Part shown: positions 35,461-43,685 of the stretch, piece by piece
Numbering within the stretch: the stretch's first letter is position 1
Layout: every line of letters starts with the position of its first letter
NCBI GenBank assembly: GCA_031119475.1
Contig: JAVHXV010000003.1
Location: 124,001-188,000, forward strand
DNA: 64,000 nt
Direction of reading: 5' to 3'
DNA from: Pedobacter sp.
GTDB lineage: Bacteria; Bacteroidota; Bacteroidia; Sphingobacteriales; Sphingobacteriaceae
Notes under the pieces: generated by a model
What the model saw: the letters and a program-made list of their open reading frames with translations, nothing else
Database searches by the model: none
What the model was told of the DNA's origin: nothing
Position numbers and translations under genes: made by a program

Positions 35461-36349
35461 ATTAAAAATAGGGCGTCTATCCTCATTTCTTCTCATCGCC
35501 AGTCTGCTCATCGGGCTAGGCTCCATCAAGGCACAGCAGAAAGATCGAAACTCATTGTTTTGGGAAATTTCGGGCAATGGGCTCCGTAAGCCCTCCTATC
35601 TTTTCGGCACCTACCACTTTGCTGATAAGGGATTTATTGATACCATGAAGCGCGTAAATACAGCACTGGCAGCTGCCGATGTCATCGTTGGCGAATTGGT
35701 GATGGATCAAACCATGGCCATGAAACTCATGCCCTATATGATGCTCAAGGATACAACATTGGATAAACTCTTGTCACCAACAGAATATCAGGCCGTTGCC
35801 GATTACCTGAAAAGGGCAACCAACATGGACCTCAAACTATTAAATACCTTTACCCCAATTGCGGTGCAGACCATCTTGGAACAAGCAAATGCACCCAAAA
35901 CCTTCTCCGCAAACAATCCGGCTATAGATCTATACTTTCAAGACTATGCCAGGGCAGCACATAAAAAAGTGATCGGTCTTGAAACACTTGAGGAACAGGC
36001 CACTGTACTCTTCGGGAGCACGCTTGAACGTCAAAAAGAACTGCTGCTCAAAACAGTGAGCAATGGGTCGAAAGCCAAGGCCGAAAGCGAAAAATTGTAT
36101 CAATACTATATCGCACAAAACCTGAAAGGCCTTGAACAGCTTTTTACAGCTGACACAGACTATACCCCTGAAGAAATCGATCGGCTGCTCTACAACAGAA
36201 ACAAAAACTGGCTTTCACAATTACCCACAATGATGAAAGACCAATCTTTATTCATCGCCGTAGGTGCAGGCCATTTAATTGGTAAACAGGGACTAATCAA
36301 AGGCCTACAGGAAAAGGGGTATACGGTAAAGCCGGTGAGGGTTGATTAG
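35450..36349 (+). CDS. TraB/GumN family protein
   Basis: A 299-residue exported protein. The signal peptide LLIASLLIGLGSIKAQ is followed by the family N-motif YLFGTYHFADKGF. The C-motif near the end is VGAGHLIGKQGLIKGLQEKG. TraB/GumN proteins are proposed to be metal-dependent proteases of the Tiki type, with the conserved GTYH His and the GAGH His as candidate metal ligands; this is family inference. It overlaps the acyltransferase gene by 11 bp. Confidence 0.88.
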   Translation: MNYKLKIGRLSSFLLIASLLIGLGSIKAQQKDRNSLFWEISGNGLRKPSYLFGTYHFADKGFIDTMKRVNTALAAADVIVGELVMDQTMAMKLMPYMMLKDTTLDKLLSPTEYQAVADYLKRATNMDLKLLNTFTPIAVQTILEQANAPKTFSANNPAIDLYFQDYARAAHKKVIGLETLEEQATVLFGSTLERQKELLLKTVSNGSKAKAESEKLYQYYIAQNLKGLEQLFTADTDYTPEEIDRLLYNRNKNWLSQLPTMMKDQSLFIAVGAGHLIGKQGLIKGLQEKGYTVKPVRVD

Positions 36350-36417
36350 TTGGTTGGTTGGTTAGTTGTTTGGTTGTTTAGGACTGTGCCTTAATTAGCA
36401 ATCTGCCAATTGGCTAA
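36343..36417. repeat. TTGG/TTAG word-repeat spacer
   Basis: After the TraB/GumN stop comes TTGGTTGGTTGGTTAGTTG and similar words, then CAATTGGCTAATT. It is short low-complexity sequence between convergent genes with no clear terminator. Confidence 0.5.
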
Positions 36418-37161
36418 TTAAATATTCTTGCCATCGATCAGTTTGAAGAATTCGTCGCGATAGGTATCTCCGATCGGGATAACTTTAGACGCAATGGAAA
36501 TCCGGCTTCTTTCTATACTTTCAATCTTATCAATAGAAATGATGTACGATTTATGCACCCTGATGAACTCTCCCTTCGGCAGGGTTTCTTCCATCTTCTT
36601 CATGTTCTGCAAGGTAATTACCCTTTCATTTTTGGTATAGATCGAAATATAGTCTTTCAGCCCTTCAATATACAAGATATCCTGCAGCTCAATTTTTTGG
36701 ATCTTATGCTCGGTTTTTACAAATATGAAATCCTGGATGGGTGCAGCGGTAGCATTTGCAGGCCCAACAGATGCCGGCTCTGGTGCTGGAGCTGGTTCTG
36801 CCTTTTGGAATTGGCCATGTACTTTTTCTACTGCTTTGTAAAAGCGGTCGAAGGCGATGGGCTTCAACAGGTAATCCGATACGTTCAGGTCATAGCTTTC
36901 CAGGGCGTATTGCGAATATGCCGTGGTGAGAATATAATGGGCCTTGCCACTGGCGATCTTCAAAAATTGGATCCCGGTCAGGTCGGGCATCTGCACATCC
37001 AGAAAGACCAGGTCTATGCCTCCTTCCTGCACCAACTGTAAGGCTTCAATGGCATTTTCTGTCCGTTTTACCAACGACAAAAAGGGCACCTTGGAAATAT
37101 AATCCTCGATAATATCTAGTGCCAAAGGCTCATCGTCAACTGCTATACATTTTAAGATCAT
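36418..37161 (-). CDS. LytTR-family response regulator
   Basis: A 247-residue two-component regulator. The receiver domain (about residues 1-125) has the acidic pocket VDDE, phospho-acceptor Asp55 (LVFLDVQMPDL) and the KPI switch Lys (LLKPIAF). A Pro/Ala-rich linker at about 125-145 (EPAPAPEPASVG) leads to a LytTR DNA-binding domain with IEGLKDYISIYT and FIRVHKSYIIS. The gene overlaps the kinase gene by 4 bp. The divergent small-peptide/ABC operon is a natural target, by position only. Confidence 0.92.
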   Translation of the reverse strand: MILKCIAVDDEPLALDIIEDYISKVPFLSLVKRTENAIEALQLVQEGGIDLVFLDVQMPDLTGIQFLKIASGKAHYILTTAYSQYALESYDLNVSDYLLKPIAFDRFYKAVEKVHGQFQKAEPAPAPEPASVGPANATAAPIQDFIFVKTEHKIQKIELQDILYIEGLKDYISIYTKNERVITLQNMKKMEETLPKGEFIRVHKSYIISIDKIESIERSRISIASKVIPIGDTYRDEFFKLIDGKNI

Positions 37162-38192
37162 AGGTCAAGCATTAATTCTGTGGTATAATGGGTAGGTGAA
37201 TTTACAATATTTAGTTTATATCGCTCGGGATAGAGCAGCTGCAGCCTTCGTTCAACATTATTTAGGCCAACACCGCCCATGGCATCCTTATTGGTCTTGC
37301 TTTTCTTGTTGCTCACGCTAAAGTGCAGGATCTTCTGGTTGGAAATGATGTTGATCCGGATGGGATTTTCAGGGTCGTTGGCCACGCCATGCTTAAATGC
37401 GTTCTCTACAAACGAGATCAGGATCAGTGGCACGATCTGTTGCCCATCAATTTCCCCATTGATGTTGATCTCTACCGAGGCGCCATCCTTGAACCGCAAT
37501 TTTTGGAGTTCTACAAAGCTCTGCACGTATTCGACCTCTTTGTTGAGCGATACCCAGCTGTCGTTACTTTCATAGATCATGTAACGCATGATTTCCGACA
37601 GTTTTAATACGGCATCTGCGGTCTTATCCGATTTCTGGTAAGCCAGGGAGTAGATGTTGTTGAGCGAGTTGAATAAAAAATGTGGATTGAGCTGTGATTT
37701 CAAAAACTGGAGTTCCATGCTCTTCCGCTCTGCCTCCAGGTTGCGCTGCACACTTTCGTTCGAAAACCAATCTACCGAAAACTTGATAATGCAACTGCTG
37801 ACCAAAAAGAAGCCTGCAATAAAGACACAGCCGATGGCATAGACATTGGCACCAATCTTATGCCTGTTCTCTGCGCTGCCATATTGCATCATTTCTTCTG
37901 GATTGAGCACAGCAATTGCCGTTTTGATCACGGTACTCAAAATAATAAGCATCAGGAAGGCCACTACATATAGCCAGTACTTTTTTCTTTTCTTGATCAG
38001 GTCGGGAATAAGGAAAATGTAGTTGATGTAGAATATGGAGACATTGAGCAGTCCGAAGCCAATATAATGGATGAGGTAGTCCCTGCTCGTTACGTTTTCT
38101 TTGCTGATATAGGTAATGATGGTAATATAGCTGATAATGATTGCCCAGAACAGACTGTTTAGGATGATCGAGGCCTTATTGGTATTTTTCAT
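37158..38192 (-). CDS. LytS-type sensor histidine kinase
   Basis: A 344-residue kinase with four predicted membrane helices in the first 140 residues and no large extracellular sensor domain. The HisKA_7TM-free His_kinase module has its phospho-His at about residue 171 (QLNPHFLFNSLNNIY), and an ATP-binding part with LILISFVENAFKHGV and GGVGLNNVERRLQLLY. Kinases of this class usually sense membrane-near or peptide signals. It is the first gene of the pair and diverges from the two small ORFs and ABC transporter. Confidence 0.9.
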   Translation of the reverse strand: MKNTNKASIILNSLFWAIIISYITIITYISKENVTSRDYLIHYIGFGLLNVSIFYINYIFLIPDLIKKRKKYWLYVVAFLMLIILSTVIKTAIAVLNPEEMMQYGSAENRHKIGANVYAIGCVFIAGFFLVSSCIIKFSVDWFSNESVQRNLEAERKSMELQFLKSQLNPHFLFNSLNNIYSLAYQKSDKTADAVLKLSEIMRYMIYESNDSWVSLNKEVEYVQSFVELQKLRFKDGASVEININGEIDGQQIVPLILISFVENAFKHGVANDPENPIRINIISNQKILHFSVSNKKSKTNKDAMGGVGLNNVERRLQLLYPERYKLNIVNSPTHYTTELMLDL

Positions 38193-38437
38193 ATCACTTG
38201 ATTAATGCCCTTAATAAGCTCCAAAGTAAATATTTCATTCATTTTGGACACCTACATTCGACGAACTGGCATTTTTATTCTACCAAAAGGCAAAAATAAA
38301 CAACCAGTCACAAAACTATTCAAATTAACTGTTTATCTAGAATAATATGCACTTGGTCTAAAACTTTTTAGTAGTATTTTTTTAATTATTCTATTTGTTA
38401 CAACAAAACAGAACAACACAATAAAATAAAAAATATT

Positions 38438-38521
38438 ATGAAACCATCATGGTCTTCCTTTGAAGAAATAACCAAGACCATGATAGCTTCATCATCAAAA
38501 ACAAAAAATATAATCAGATGA
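38438..38521 (+). CDS. 27-aa ORF, possible leader peptide
   Basis: A short ORF (MKPSWSSFEEITKTMIASSS...) whose TGA overlaps the ATG of the next small ORF (ATGA), so translation would be coupled. It contains an 11-bp perfect inverted repeat, arms 38446-38456 and 38474-38484 (ATCATGGTCTT / AAGACCATGAT), able to fold in the mRNA across the coding sequence. It may be a leader peptide, a tiny protein, or chance. No family is recognised, and a 27-codon ORF alone is weak evidence. Confidence 0.4.
   Translation: MKPSWSSFEEITKTMIASSSKTKNIIR
38446..38484 (+). promoter_or_regulatory. 11-bp mRNA hairpin inside the leader ORF
   Basis: Arms of 11 bp with a 17-nt loop. Its position inside the leader ORF and before the second small ORF suggests translational or attenuation control, which is an inference. 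Confidence 0.5.
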
Positions 38522-38688
38522 AAAAGTTAACCAACGTTTCGCCTTTTTTACTTTTATTATTTCCAGTATTGATCATGATGATCATGGCCATGGCTACCAG
38601 CAATCCTGCCGGCCAAACCCAGGAAGTTGCTACCAAGACTACCCCATCTGCATCAATCGTTAAAGCTGCCAACGCAATCTTGAAATAA
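38518..38688 (+). CDS. 56-aa small membrane or exported peptide
   Basis: A small protein just before the ABC transporter. It begins MKKLTNVSPF, has one hydrophobic segment (LLLLFPVLIMMIMAMA) and a polar 30-residue tail (SNPAGQTQEVATKTTPSASI and beyond). It could be a single-pass membrane protein or a signal-bearing peptide. Its stop is 2 bp before the ATPase start, so it shares the transporter transcript. No family is recognised. Next to LytTR/LytS and an exporter it is a candidate secreted signal or transporter partner, but an independent small membrane subunit is equally possible. Confidence 0.6.
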   Translation: MKKLTNVSPFLLLLFPVLIMMIMAMATSNPAGQTQEVATKTTPSASIVKAANAILK

Positions 38689-38690
38689 AC

Positions 38691-39596
38691 ATGGAGTTTG
38701 CGATTGAAACAGTAGGATTGACGTACAACTTCGGTACACAGACCGTGGTGAAAGACCTGTCGCTACAGGTGCCCAAAGGCAGCATCTATGGATTTTTGGG
38801 GCCAAACGGGGCGGGAAAGACAACAACCATTAAAATTTTGTTGAATTTGCTGAAGTCGCCTACTGATCAGGTATTTATTTTTGGAAAAGAAATCAATGCC
38901 AATCGCATTGCCAGTTTAAAACGTATGGGTGCGCTCGTTGAGCAGCCAGCCATATATTCCCATTTAACCGGGAAAGAAAATTTGGTCAACCGGTGCATGC
39001 TGTTGAGCATCAATAAGGGCAAGGCCGATGAAATGCTTGCCCTAGTAGGCCTAACAGAGGCTGCAAGCAAAAAGGCGGGAAAATATTCCCTAGGGATGAA
39101 GCAGCGTTTGGGCATCGCCCTAGCTCTGCTCGCAGATCCGGAACTGTTGTTGTTGGATGAGCCGACCAATGGGCTCGATCCGAACGGCATTATCGAGATC
39201 AGGAACCTGATGATCGAACTGACCACCAAGCACCATAAGACCATCCTGGTTTCAAGCCATCTATTGGCAGAAATTGAAAGAACGGCCACACATGTTGGCA
39301 TCATCAATAAAGGACAGCTCCTTTTTCAGGGCCCAATAGGTGAACTGCAAAATTTGGGCAAACCTGTTGTACGCATAGAAACGAACAACAATAATCAGGC
39401 TGTTGCCCTGCTCGAACCATTCAAGTTAGATACGATCAGAAAAGAAGAACAGGCCATCTTTGTTAGTTATAACGACCGTGAGCAGATTGCCCACATGAAT
39501 AGCCTCTTGGTAAATGCAGGTATCTCGGTCTATAGCATCGGCAAGGAAAAACAGGATCTAGAGCATTTATTTTTAGACATTACCAATCCAAATTAA
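38691..39596 (+). CDS. ABC transporter ATP-binding protein
   Basis: A 301-residue ATPase of the CcmA/lantibiotic-type family. Walker A is GPNGAGKTTT (about residues 39-48), the signature is YSLGMKQRLGIA, and Walker B is LLLLDEPTNGLDP, followed by SSHLL with the switch His. The C-terminal 80 residues are an accessory region of mixed structure. It pairs with the permease gene 2 bp downstream. Systems of this shape export peptides or protect against them, or act in other efflux; substrate unknown. Confidence 0.93.
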   Translation: MEFAIETVGLTYNFGTQTVVKDLSLQVPKGSIYGFLGPNGAGKTTTIKILLNLLKSPTDQVFIFGKEINANRIASLKRMGALVEQPAIYSHLTGKENLVNRCMLLSINKGKADEMLALVGLTEAASKKAGKYSLGMKQRLGIALALLADPELLLLDEPTNGLDPNGIIEIRNLMIELTTKHHKTILVSSHLLAEIERTATHVGIINKGQLLFQGPIGELQNLGKPVVRIETNNNNQAVALLEPFKLDTIRKEEQAIFVSYNDREQIAHMNSLLVNAGISVYSIGKEKQDLEHLFLDITNPN

Positions 39597-39598
39597 TC

Positions 39599-40396
39599 AT
39601 GCGCTCACTCTACCTTTCATTTTTTTCGGAGTTTTATAAATCAAGAAAAACATTAGCTTTTTGGGCCGCAATTATCCTTCCAGTGGTCATCTGTGGTTTG
39701 GTCGCCTTTGGTTTTTATGACAGTTCCCAACGGATCCTGAAGTTGAATTATTCGCCAATGATGTATTGGTATAGGTTATCGAGCAATACGACCAACATCA
39801 TGGGGATGATGATCTTGCCATTCTACGTTATTTTTATGACCTATTCGGTTAACAACATCGAGCATAAGAACGACACCTGGAAAACCATTTTTACTTTGCC
39901 ACTCAATAAGCTTTCCATCTATAGTGCCAAATACCTCTATACCCTTTCCCTGGTTATCATTTGTTTGGGGCTTTTCTGTACGCTGACCTATGCCTCGGGC
40001 TTTTTGCTCCAGTTTTTAGAAAGTAGATTTAAGTTCGACCAGTATTCGCCAATTGATATGTTGAGCAAGGGATACCTGAAATTGTTCCTTTCTGTCTTAG
40101 GGATTGTTTCTATCCAATTCATCATCAGTTTGATCTGGTCTGATTTTCTAAAACCAATGGGCATCGGATTTATTGGCGTTATCCTGGGCATTATCGTAGC
40201 CGTAGCCGGATGGAAATATGCCAAGTTCTTTCCATATAGCCAGCCCATGATCACGCTGAATACCGGAAAGCGATCAAACGAAATCATGACGGCTGATTTT
40301 ACCTTGTTTACCACAGAAGTGATAGCCAGCATCATTACGGCAATCGGCTTATTTATAGTAGGATATTATATCGTTGCCAAGAAAACGATCAAATAA
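39599..40396 (+). CDS. ABC-2 type permease (lantibiotic-immunity-like)
   Basis: A 265-residue membrane protein with six predicted helices, from LAFWAAIILPVVICGLVAFG to VIASIITAIGLFIVGYYIV. The region VNNIEHKNDTWKTIFTLPL is typical of the ABC2_membrane_4 family, which includes lantibiotic immunity permeases. It is the partner of the preceding ATPase. A strong hairpin terminator follows 28 bp after the stop. Its substrate is not shown by the sequence. Confidence 0.88.
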   Translation: MRSLYLSFFSEFYKSRKTLAFWAAIILPVVICGLVAFGFYDSSQRILKLNYSPMMYWYRLSSNTTNIMGMMILPFYVIFMTYSVNNIEHKNDTWKTIFTLPLNKLSIYSAKYLYTLSLVIICLGLFCTLTYASGFLLQFLESRFKFDQYSPIDMLSKGYLKLFLSVLGIVSIQFIISLIWSDFLKPMGIGFIGVILGIIVAVAGWKYAKFFPYSQPMITLNTGKRSNEIMTADFTLFTTEVIASIITAIGLFIVGYYIVAKKTIK

Positions 40397-40424
40397 AAGA
40401 CTTTAGTTTAGTTTAGTTAATAAT

Positions 40425-40457
40425 AAAAAGGGGTTAAGTGGATGCTGCCCCTTTTTT
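40425..40457 (+). terminator. Rho-independent terminator after the ABC permease gene
   Basis: AAAAAGGGG pairs with CCCCTTTTT(T) around a 14-nt loop. A and T runs on either side would let it act in both directions. Confidence 0.75.
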
Positions 40458-40458
40458 A

Positions 40459-40530
40459 GTTGATAATTTACAGTTTACAGTTAGTGAACTTAGAATTAAA
40501 ATTGTAAACTGAGAACTATAAACTATTAAG
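40459..40530. repeat. AGTTTACAG/AACTGAGAACT word-repeat spacer
   Basis: Degenerate words such as ACAGTTTACAGTTAG and TAAACTGAGAACTATAAACT fill the spacer between convergent genes. Confidence 0.5.
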
Positions 40531-40533
40531 CTG

Positions 40534-40581
40534 GTCCGGATTTGCAATCCGGACAATATGAACTGCGGATTTGTAATCCGC
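40534..40581. repeat. Two related hairpins CGGATTTG(C/T)AATCCG
   Basis: GTCCGGATT-TGC-AATCCGGAC (40534-40554) and GCGGATT-TGT-AATCCGC (40565-40581) share a core and differ in their outer bases. They lie between convergent genes without a T-run, so are more likely a dispersed repeat than terminators. Confidence 0.65.
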
Positions 40582-40589
40582 TTTGAAAA

Positions 40590-41951
40590 CTACCTGCCCG
40601 CCCTTGGCACCACGACCAAACTTTCATGTCCATTTTCATCAACTGCCTGTACGCCAAAAAAATAATTGTCTTTTGAATAGGCCAGATCTGCGCTGGTGGT
40701 TTTTACAAAAAACTTCCTTTCCCAAAAAGGGCTTGTGGTTTCGCGCATCAGGACATAGTAGCCTGCAGGAGCCTTGCCTTTTGGGGCTTCCCATTTCAAT
40801 GCGGTGCGGTTGGTAAGGCCTGAAGTAAGGACAACTACATTTTCTGGTTCCTGCACCGAAAGGCCGAGGTTGGCCATCACCGAGAGGTTCATCCTAGTAA
40901 CCTTTTGCAGGTAATTATAATCTACATATTCTGGTAGATCGCCGTATTTAAAGCCATTTTCTGTTCTGATGTCCTGATGTTGGCGGTTAAAATCTTCATT
41001 CATTTCGGTAATGCGCACAGCGGCGAATCCCTGTTGTGAGAAAGGGGTATGGTCGCCACCACGCAGGTAACGATCACGGCGATAGATCAGCTTTACATCC
41101 AACTGGTCTACATACCTTTCGGCCACTTCCTTGATGTACCTTGCTGCCTGACGAGCCTTGCCGTCGTTATCTGTTCCGGCAGAAATCCTTGCTGCCGCCT
41201 GCTCTTTGGTTTCTGCTACGGAAACCCCTTCGCTAAAAACGCGTACACTTTTATTGTCCTTAAGGTCGGTTTCCATGCCGTATGAATTACCGACTATATC
41301 GTTGTTCATGAGCAGGTGTACATTCCATCCTTCTTCTTTGGCACGCTTGGCCAGGTTAGCGGCACCATAAAGACCTTGTTCTTCGCCTACCATGGCCACA
41401 AAAACCAATGTGCAATTAAATTTCTGCTTGCTCATGATGCGGCACATTTCCATTACCGCAGCTACTCCAGAAGCATCATCATTGGCCCCGGGTGCAAAAT
41501 CTTTAACGTTCATCACATCTGTTACCCGCGAATCGTAGTGCCCAGAAACCATGAGCATGCGTTTATCGGTCGGGTCAATTCCTGGTAAAATGGCGACCAC
41601 ATTTTTCAACACCACTGGTTCTTTAATCCTTCGCCCATCAGCCGCCTGTACAAAAGCGTCAAACGACACCTGGAGCCTGCCATTACTGGCTGCACCATAT
41701 TTTTCGAATTCGCTCTTGATCCAATTTCTTGCAGCGCCAATCCCGGTGGTCTTACTGGTCGTATCGCTCAACGTATGACGGGTCTGGAACGATACCAATT
41801 TTTTGATGGCCTGTTCGAGGTTGGCCGAAGCCACTTCATTGACCATAGCACTGATATTCGGATCTCTGGCTACGGTCTGTTGGCCATTGGCGCGCATAAA
41901 AAAAAGGCAGCTAAAGAGCGCCAAAAGGTTTAAATATCTCATATTAGGCAA
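40590..41951 (-). CDS. M28-family metallopeptidase with C-terminal Ig-like domain
   Basis: A 453-residue exported peptidase with signal peptide NLLALFSCLFFMRANGQ; the start may be at residue 1 or 4. The M28 zinc-site order is visible: GHYDSRV, GANDDASGVAA, the Glu pair in VGEEQGLYGAANL, NNDIVG, and a final His in GGDHTPFSQ. The last 90 residues form an Fn3-like beta domain (NRTALKWEAPKGKAPAGYYV). It probably cleaves N-terminal residues of extracellular peptides. A second M28 gene lies divergently upstream, 99 bp away. Confidence 0.9.
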   Translation of the reverse strand: MPNMRYLNLLALFSCLFFMRANGQQTVARDPNISAMVNEVASANLEQAIKKLVSFQTRHTLSDTTSKTTGIGAARNWIKSEFEKYGAASNGRLQVSFDAFVQAADGRRIKEPVVLKNVVAILPGIDPTDKRMLMVSGHYDSRVTDVMNVKDFAPGANDDASGVAAVMEMCRIMSKQKFNCTLVFVAMVGEEQGLYGAANLAKRAKEEGWNVHLLMNNDIVGNSYGMETDLKDNKSVRVFSEGVSVAETKEQAAARISAGTDNDGKARQAARYIKEVAERYVDQLDVKLIYRRDRYLRGGDHTPFSQQGFAAVRITEMNEDFNRQHQDIRTENGFKYGDLPEYVDYNYLQKVTRMNLSVMANLGLSVQEPENVVVLTSGLTNRTALKWEAPKGKAPAGYYVLMRETTSPFWERKFFVKTTSADLAYSKDNYFFGVQAVDENGHESLVVVPRAGR

Positions 41952-42050
41952 CTTGTAAAAATCTGAATAGAAAGGTACAATTAATTATCATTAACTGTAA
42001 ATTCACCCACAATAATGATACTTAATTACTAACCATTAAACTATAAAACA

Positions 42051-43640
42051 ATGATTAAAAAATTTACATCAACAGCATTTGCCCTTAGCCTGTGCCTTGC
42101 TGTATCTGCGCAAGAGCCCGTAAATACGGCAGCAGTACAGAAAATACGGACAGAGGGACTTGAAAAATCAAAAGCAATGGATATTGCTTACCACATTACA
42201 GATGTTTCTGGACCACGTCTTTCCAATTCTCCGGGCCTTAAAAGGGCGCAAGATTGGGCGGTAAAATATTTCAACGAGATTGGCCTTAAAAACGTGCACC
42301 TTGAAGCGTGGGGCGATTTTGGAAAAGGCTGGCAGGTCGACAAATTCTACGCTGCAACTACCATCCCATACTATCATGCCATTATTGCTTCTCCAAAAGC
42401 ATGGACACCTGGCACCAATGGCCCGATCAAATCTGAAGTTGTGCTGATCAAAGCAGATACGATTACCGATCTGGCCAAGTATAAAGGAAAGTTAAAGGGC
42501 AAAATCGTCATGCTGGAATCGGCACTGGTGCAGCCACTAAAAAACTCCTACACGCCAGATAATGTACGTTATACAGATGATAAATTGACCGAAATGGCGA
42601 ACGCGACCTTGCAAGGCGGTGGCAGGCCAGGTGGCAACAGGCAGGGCGGACCAAATGCATTTGCCAACCAACGCGCCATGATGATGCGCATGCAGAGCAT
42701 GAGGGCAGCAATCGACAGCATGTTGTTGGCCGAAAAAATCGGTTTAAAATTAACTTATGCCCGTGGCAGTTATGGAACTTTCTTCACCAGCAATGGTGCT
42801 TCGTATAAATTAGATGCCAAAGCAGTTGCTCCAGAACTAGAGGTGAGCAGTGAAGACTACCTGCACATCCTACGTTTATTGCGCGGCGGCGAAAAAGTGG
42901 AAATGGAAGCTGATATCAAGACTTCTTTCTATGATAAAGATCCAAAAGGATACAATGTGATTGCAGAAATTCCTGGGACCGATCCAAAACTTAAGGATGA
43001 AATCGTCATGTTGGGCGGCCACTATGATTCGTGGCACTCGGCAACCGGTGCTACCGACAATGCCGCAGGCTCTACGGTGATGATCGAAGCGATGAGGATC
43101 TTAAAAGCCATCGATTTTAAACCAAAACGTACCATCAGGATTGCCCTATGGAGTTCGGAAGAGCAAGGCCTATTTGGTTCACGGGGATATGTAAAGGAAC
43201 ATTTCGCAGAAGCCAAAGACAGCATATATGTAACCAAGGCTGAACATGGCAAACTAAGTGCCTATTATAACCTTGATAACGGTACTGGTACCGTTAGGGG
43301 CGTTTATCTACAGGGCAACACTGCCGTGAAGGATATTTTCCAAAGCTGGTTGGCTCCTTTCGAGGATTTGGGCGCAAAAACCATTACTGTTGGCAATACC
43401 GGAGGCACAGATCACCAATCATTTGATGGTGTCGGCCTGCCTGGCTTCCAGTTTATTCAAGATCCGATGGATTACAATACCCGTACCCACCACTCCAACC
43501 AGGATACTTTTGACAGGCTGGTAGAAGATGACCTTAAAAAATCGGCAACAATTATCGCCTCATTCGTGTACCATACTTCTGAAAGAGCAGATAAGCTTCC
43601 ACGCAAGCCCATGCCAAAAGCCTCTCCATCGAGGTTCTAA
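42051..43640 (+). CDS. M28-family metallopeptidase
   Basis: A 529-residue exported aminopeptidase-type protein with signal peptide FALSLCLAVSAQ. A PA-like insert precedes the peptidase domain, and a Gly/Arg/Met-rich stretch (GGGRPGGNRQGG and MMMRMQSM) lies near residues 185-220. Zinc-ligand motifs: GGHYDSWHSATGATDNAAG, WSSEEQGLFGSRG, YNLDNGTG, and the late His in RTHHSNQDTFD. It differs from the neighbouring divergent M28 in architecture, so the two are not recent copies. A terminator follows. Confidence 0.9.
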   Translation: MIKKFTSTAFALSLCLAVSAQEPVNTAAVQKIRTEGLEKSKAMDIAYHITDVSGPRLSNSPGLKRAQDWAVKYFNEIGLKNVHLEAWGDFGKGWQVDKFYAATTIPYYHAIIASPKAWTPGTNGPIKSEVVLIKADTITDLAKYKGKLKGKIVMLESALVQPLKNSYTPDNVRYTDDKLTEMANATLQGGGRPGGNRQGGPNAFANQRAMMMRMQSMRAAIDSMLLAEKIGLKLTYARGSYGTFFTSNGASYKLDAKAVAPELEVSSEDYLHILRLLRGGEKVEMEADIKTSFYDKDPKGYNVIAEIPGTDPKLKDEIVMLGGHYDSWHSATGATDNAAGSTVMIEAMRILKAIDFKPKRTIRIALWSSEEQGLFGSRGYVKEHFAEAKDSIYVTKAEHGKLSAYYNLDNGTGTVRGVYLQGNTAVKDIFQSWLAPFEDLGAKTITVGNTGGTDHQSFDGVGLPGFQFIQDPMDYNTRTHHSNQDTFDRLVEDDLKKSATIIASFVYHTSERADKLPRKPMPKASPSRF

Positions 43641-43644
43641 AAAC

Positions 43645-43677
43645 AAAAACCCACTTAGGCAACTAGGTGGGTTTTTT
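43645..43677. terminator. Terminator between M28 and beta-CASP genes
   Basis: AACCCACTTAG and CTAGGTGGGTT form a stem (one G-T pair) followed by T6, with A residues on the other side. It can serve both convergent genes. Confidence 0.75.
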
Positions 43678-43685
43678 GTTTGATG

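Noticed and set aside
38257..38265. TTCGACGAA palindrome before the LytS gene as a regulator site
   Set aside because: Nine bases with no second copy is too short to support a site.
38358..38371. CTAAAACTTTTTAG as a third BlaI-box
   Set aside because: The spacing differs from ACTA-N6-TAGT and the outer bases do not match, so it is not counted with the other two.
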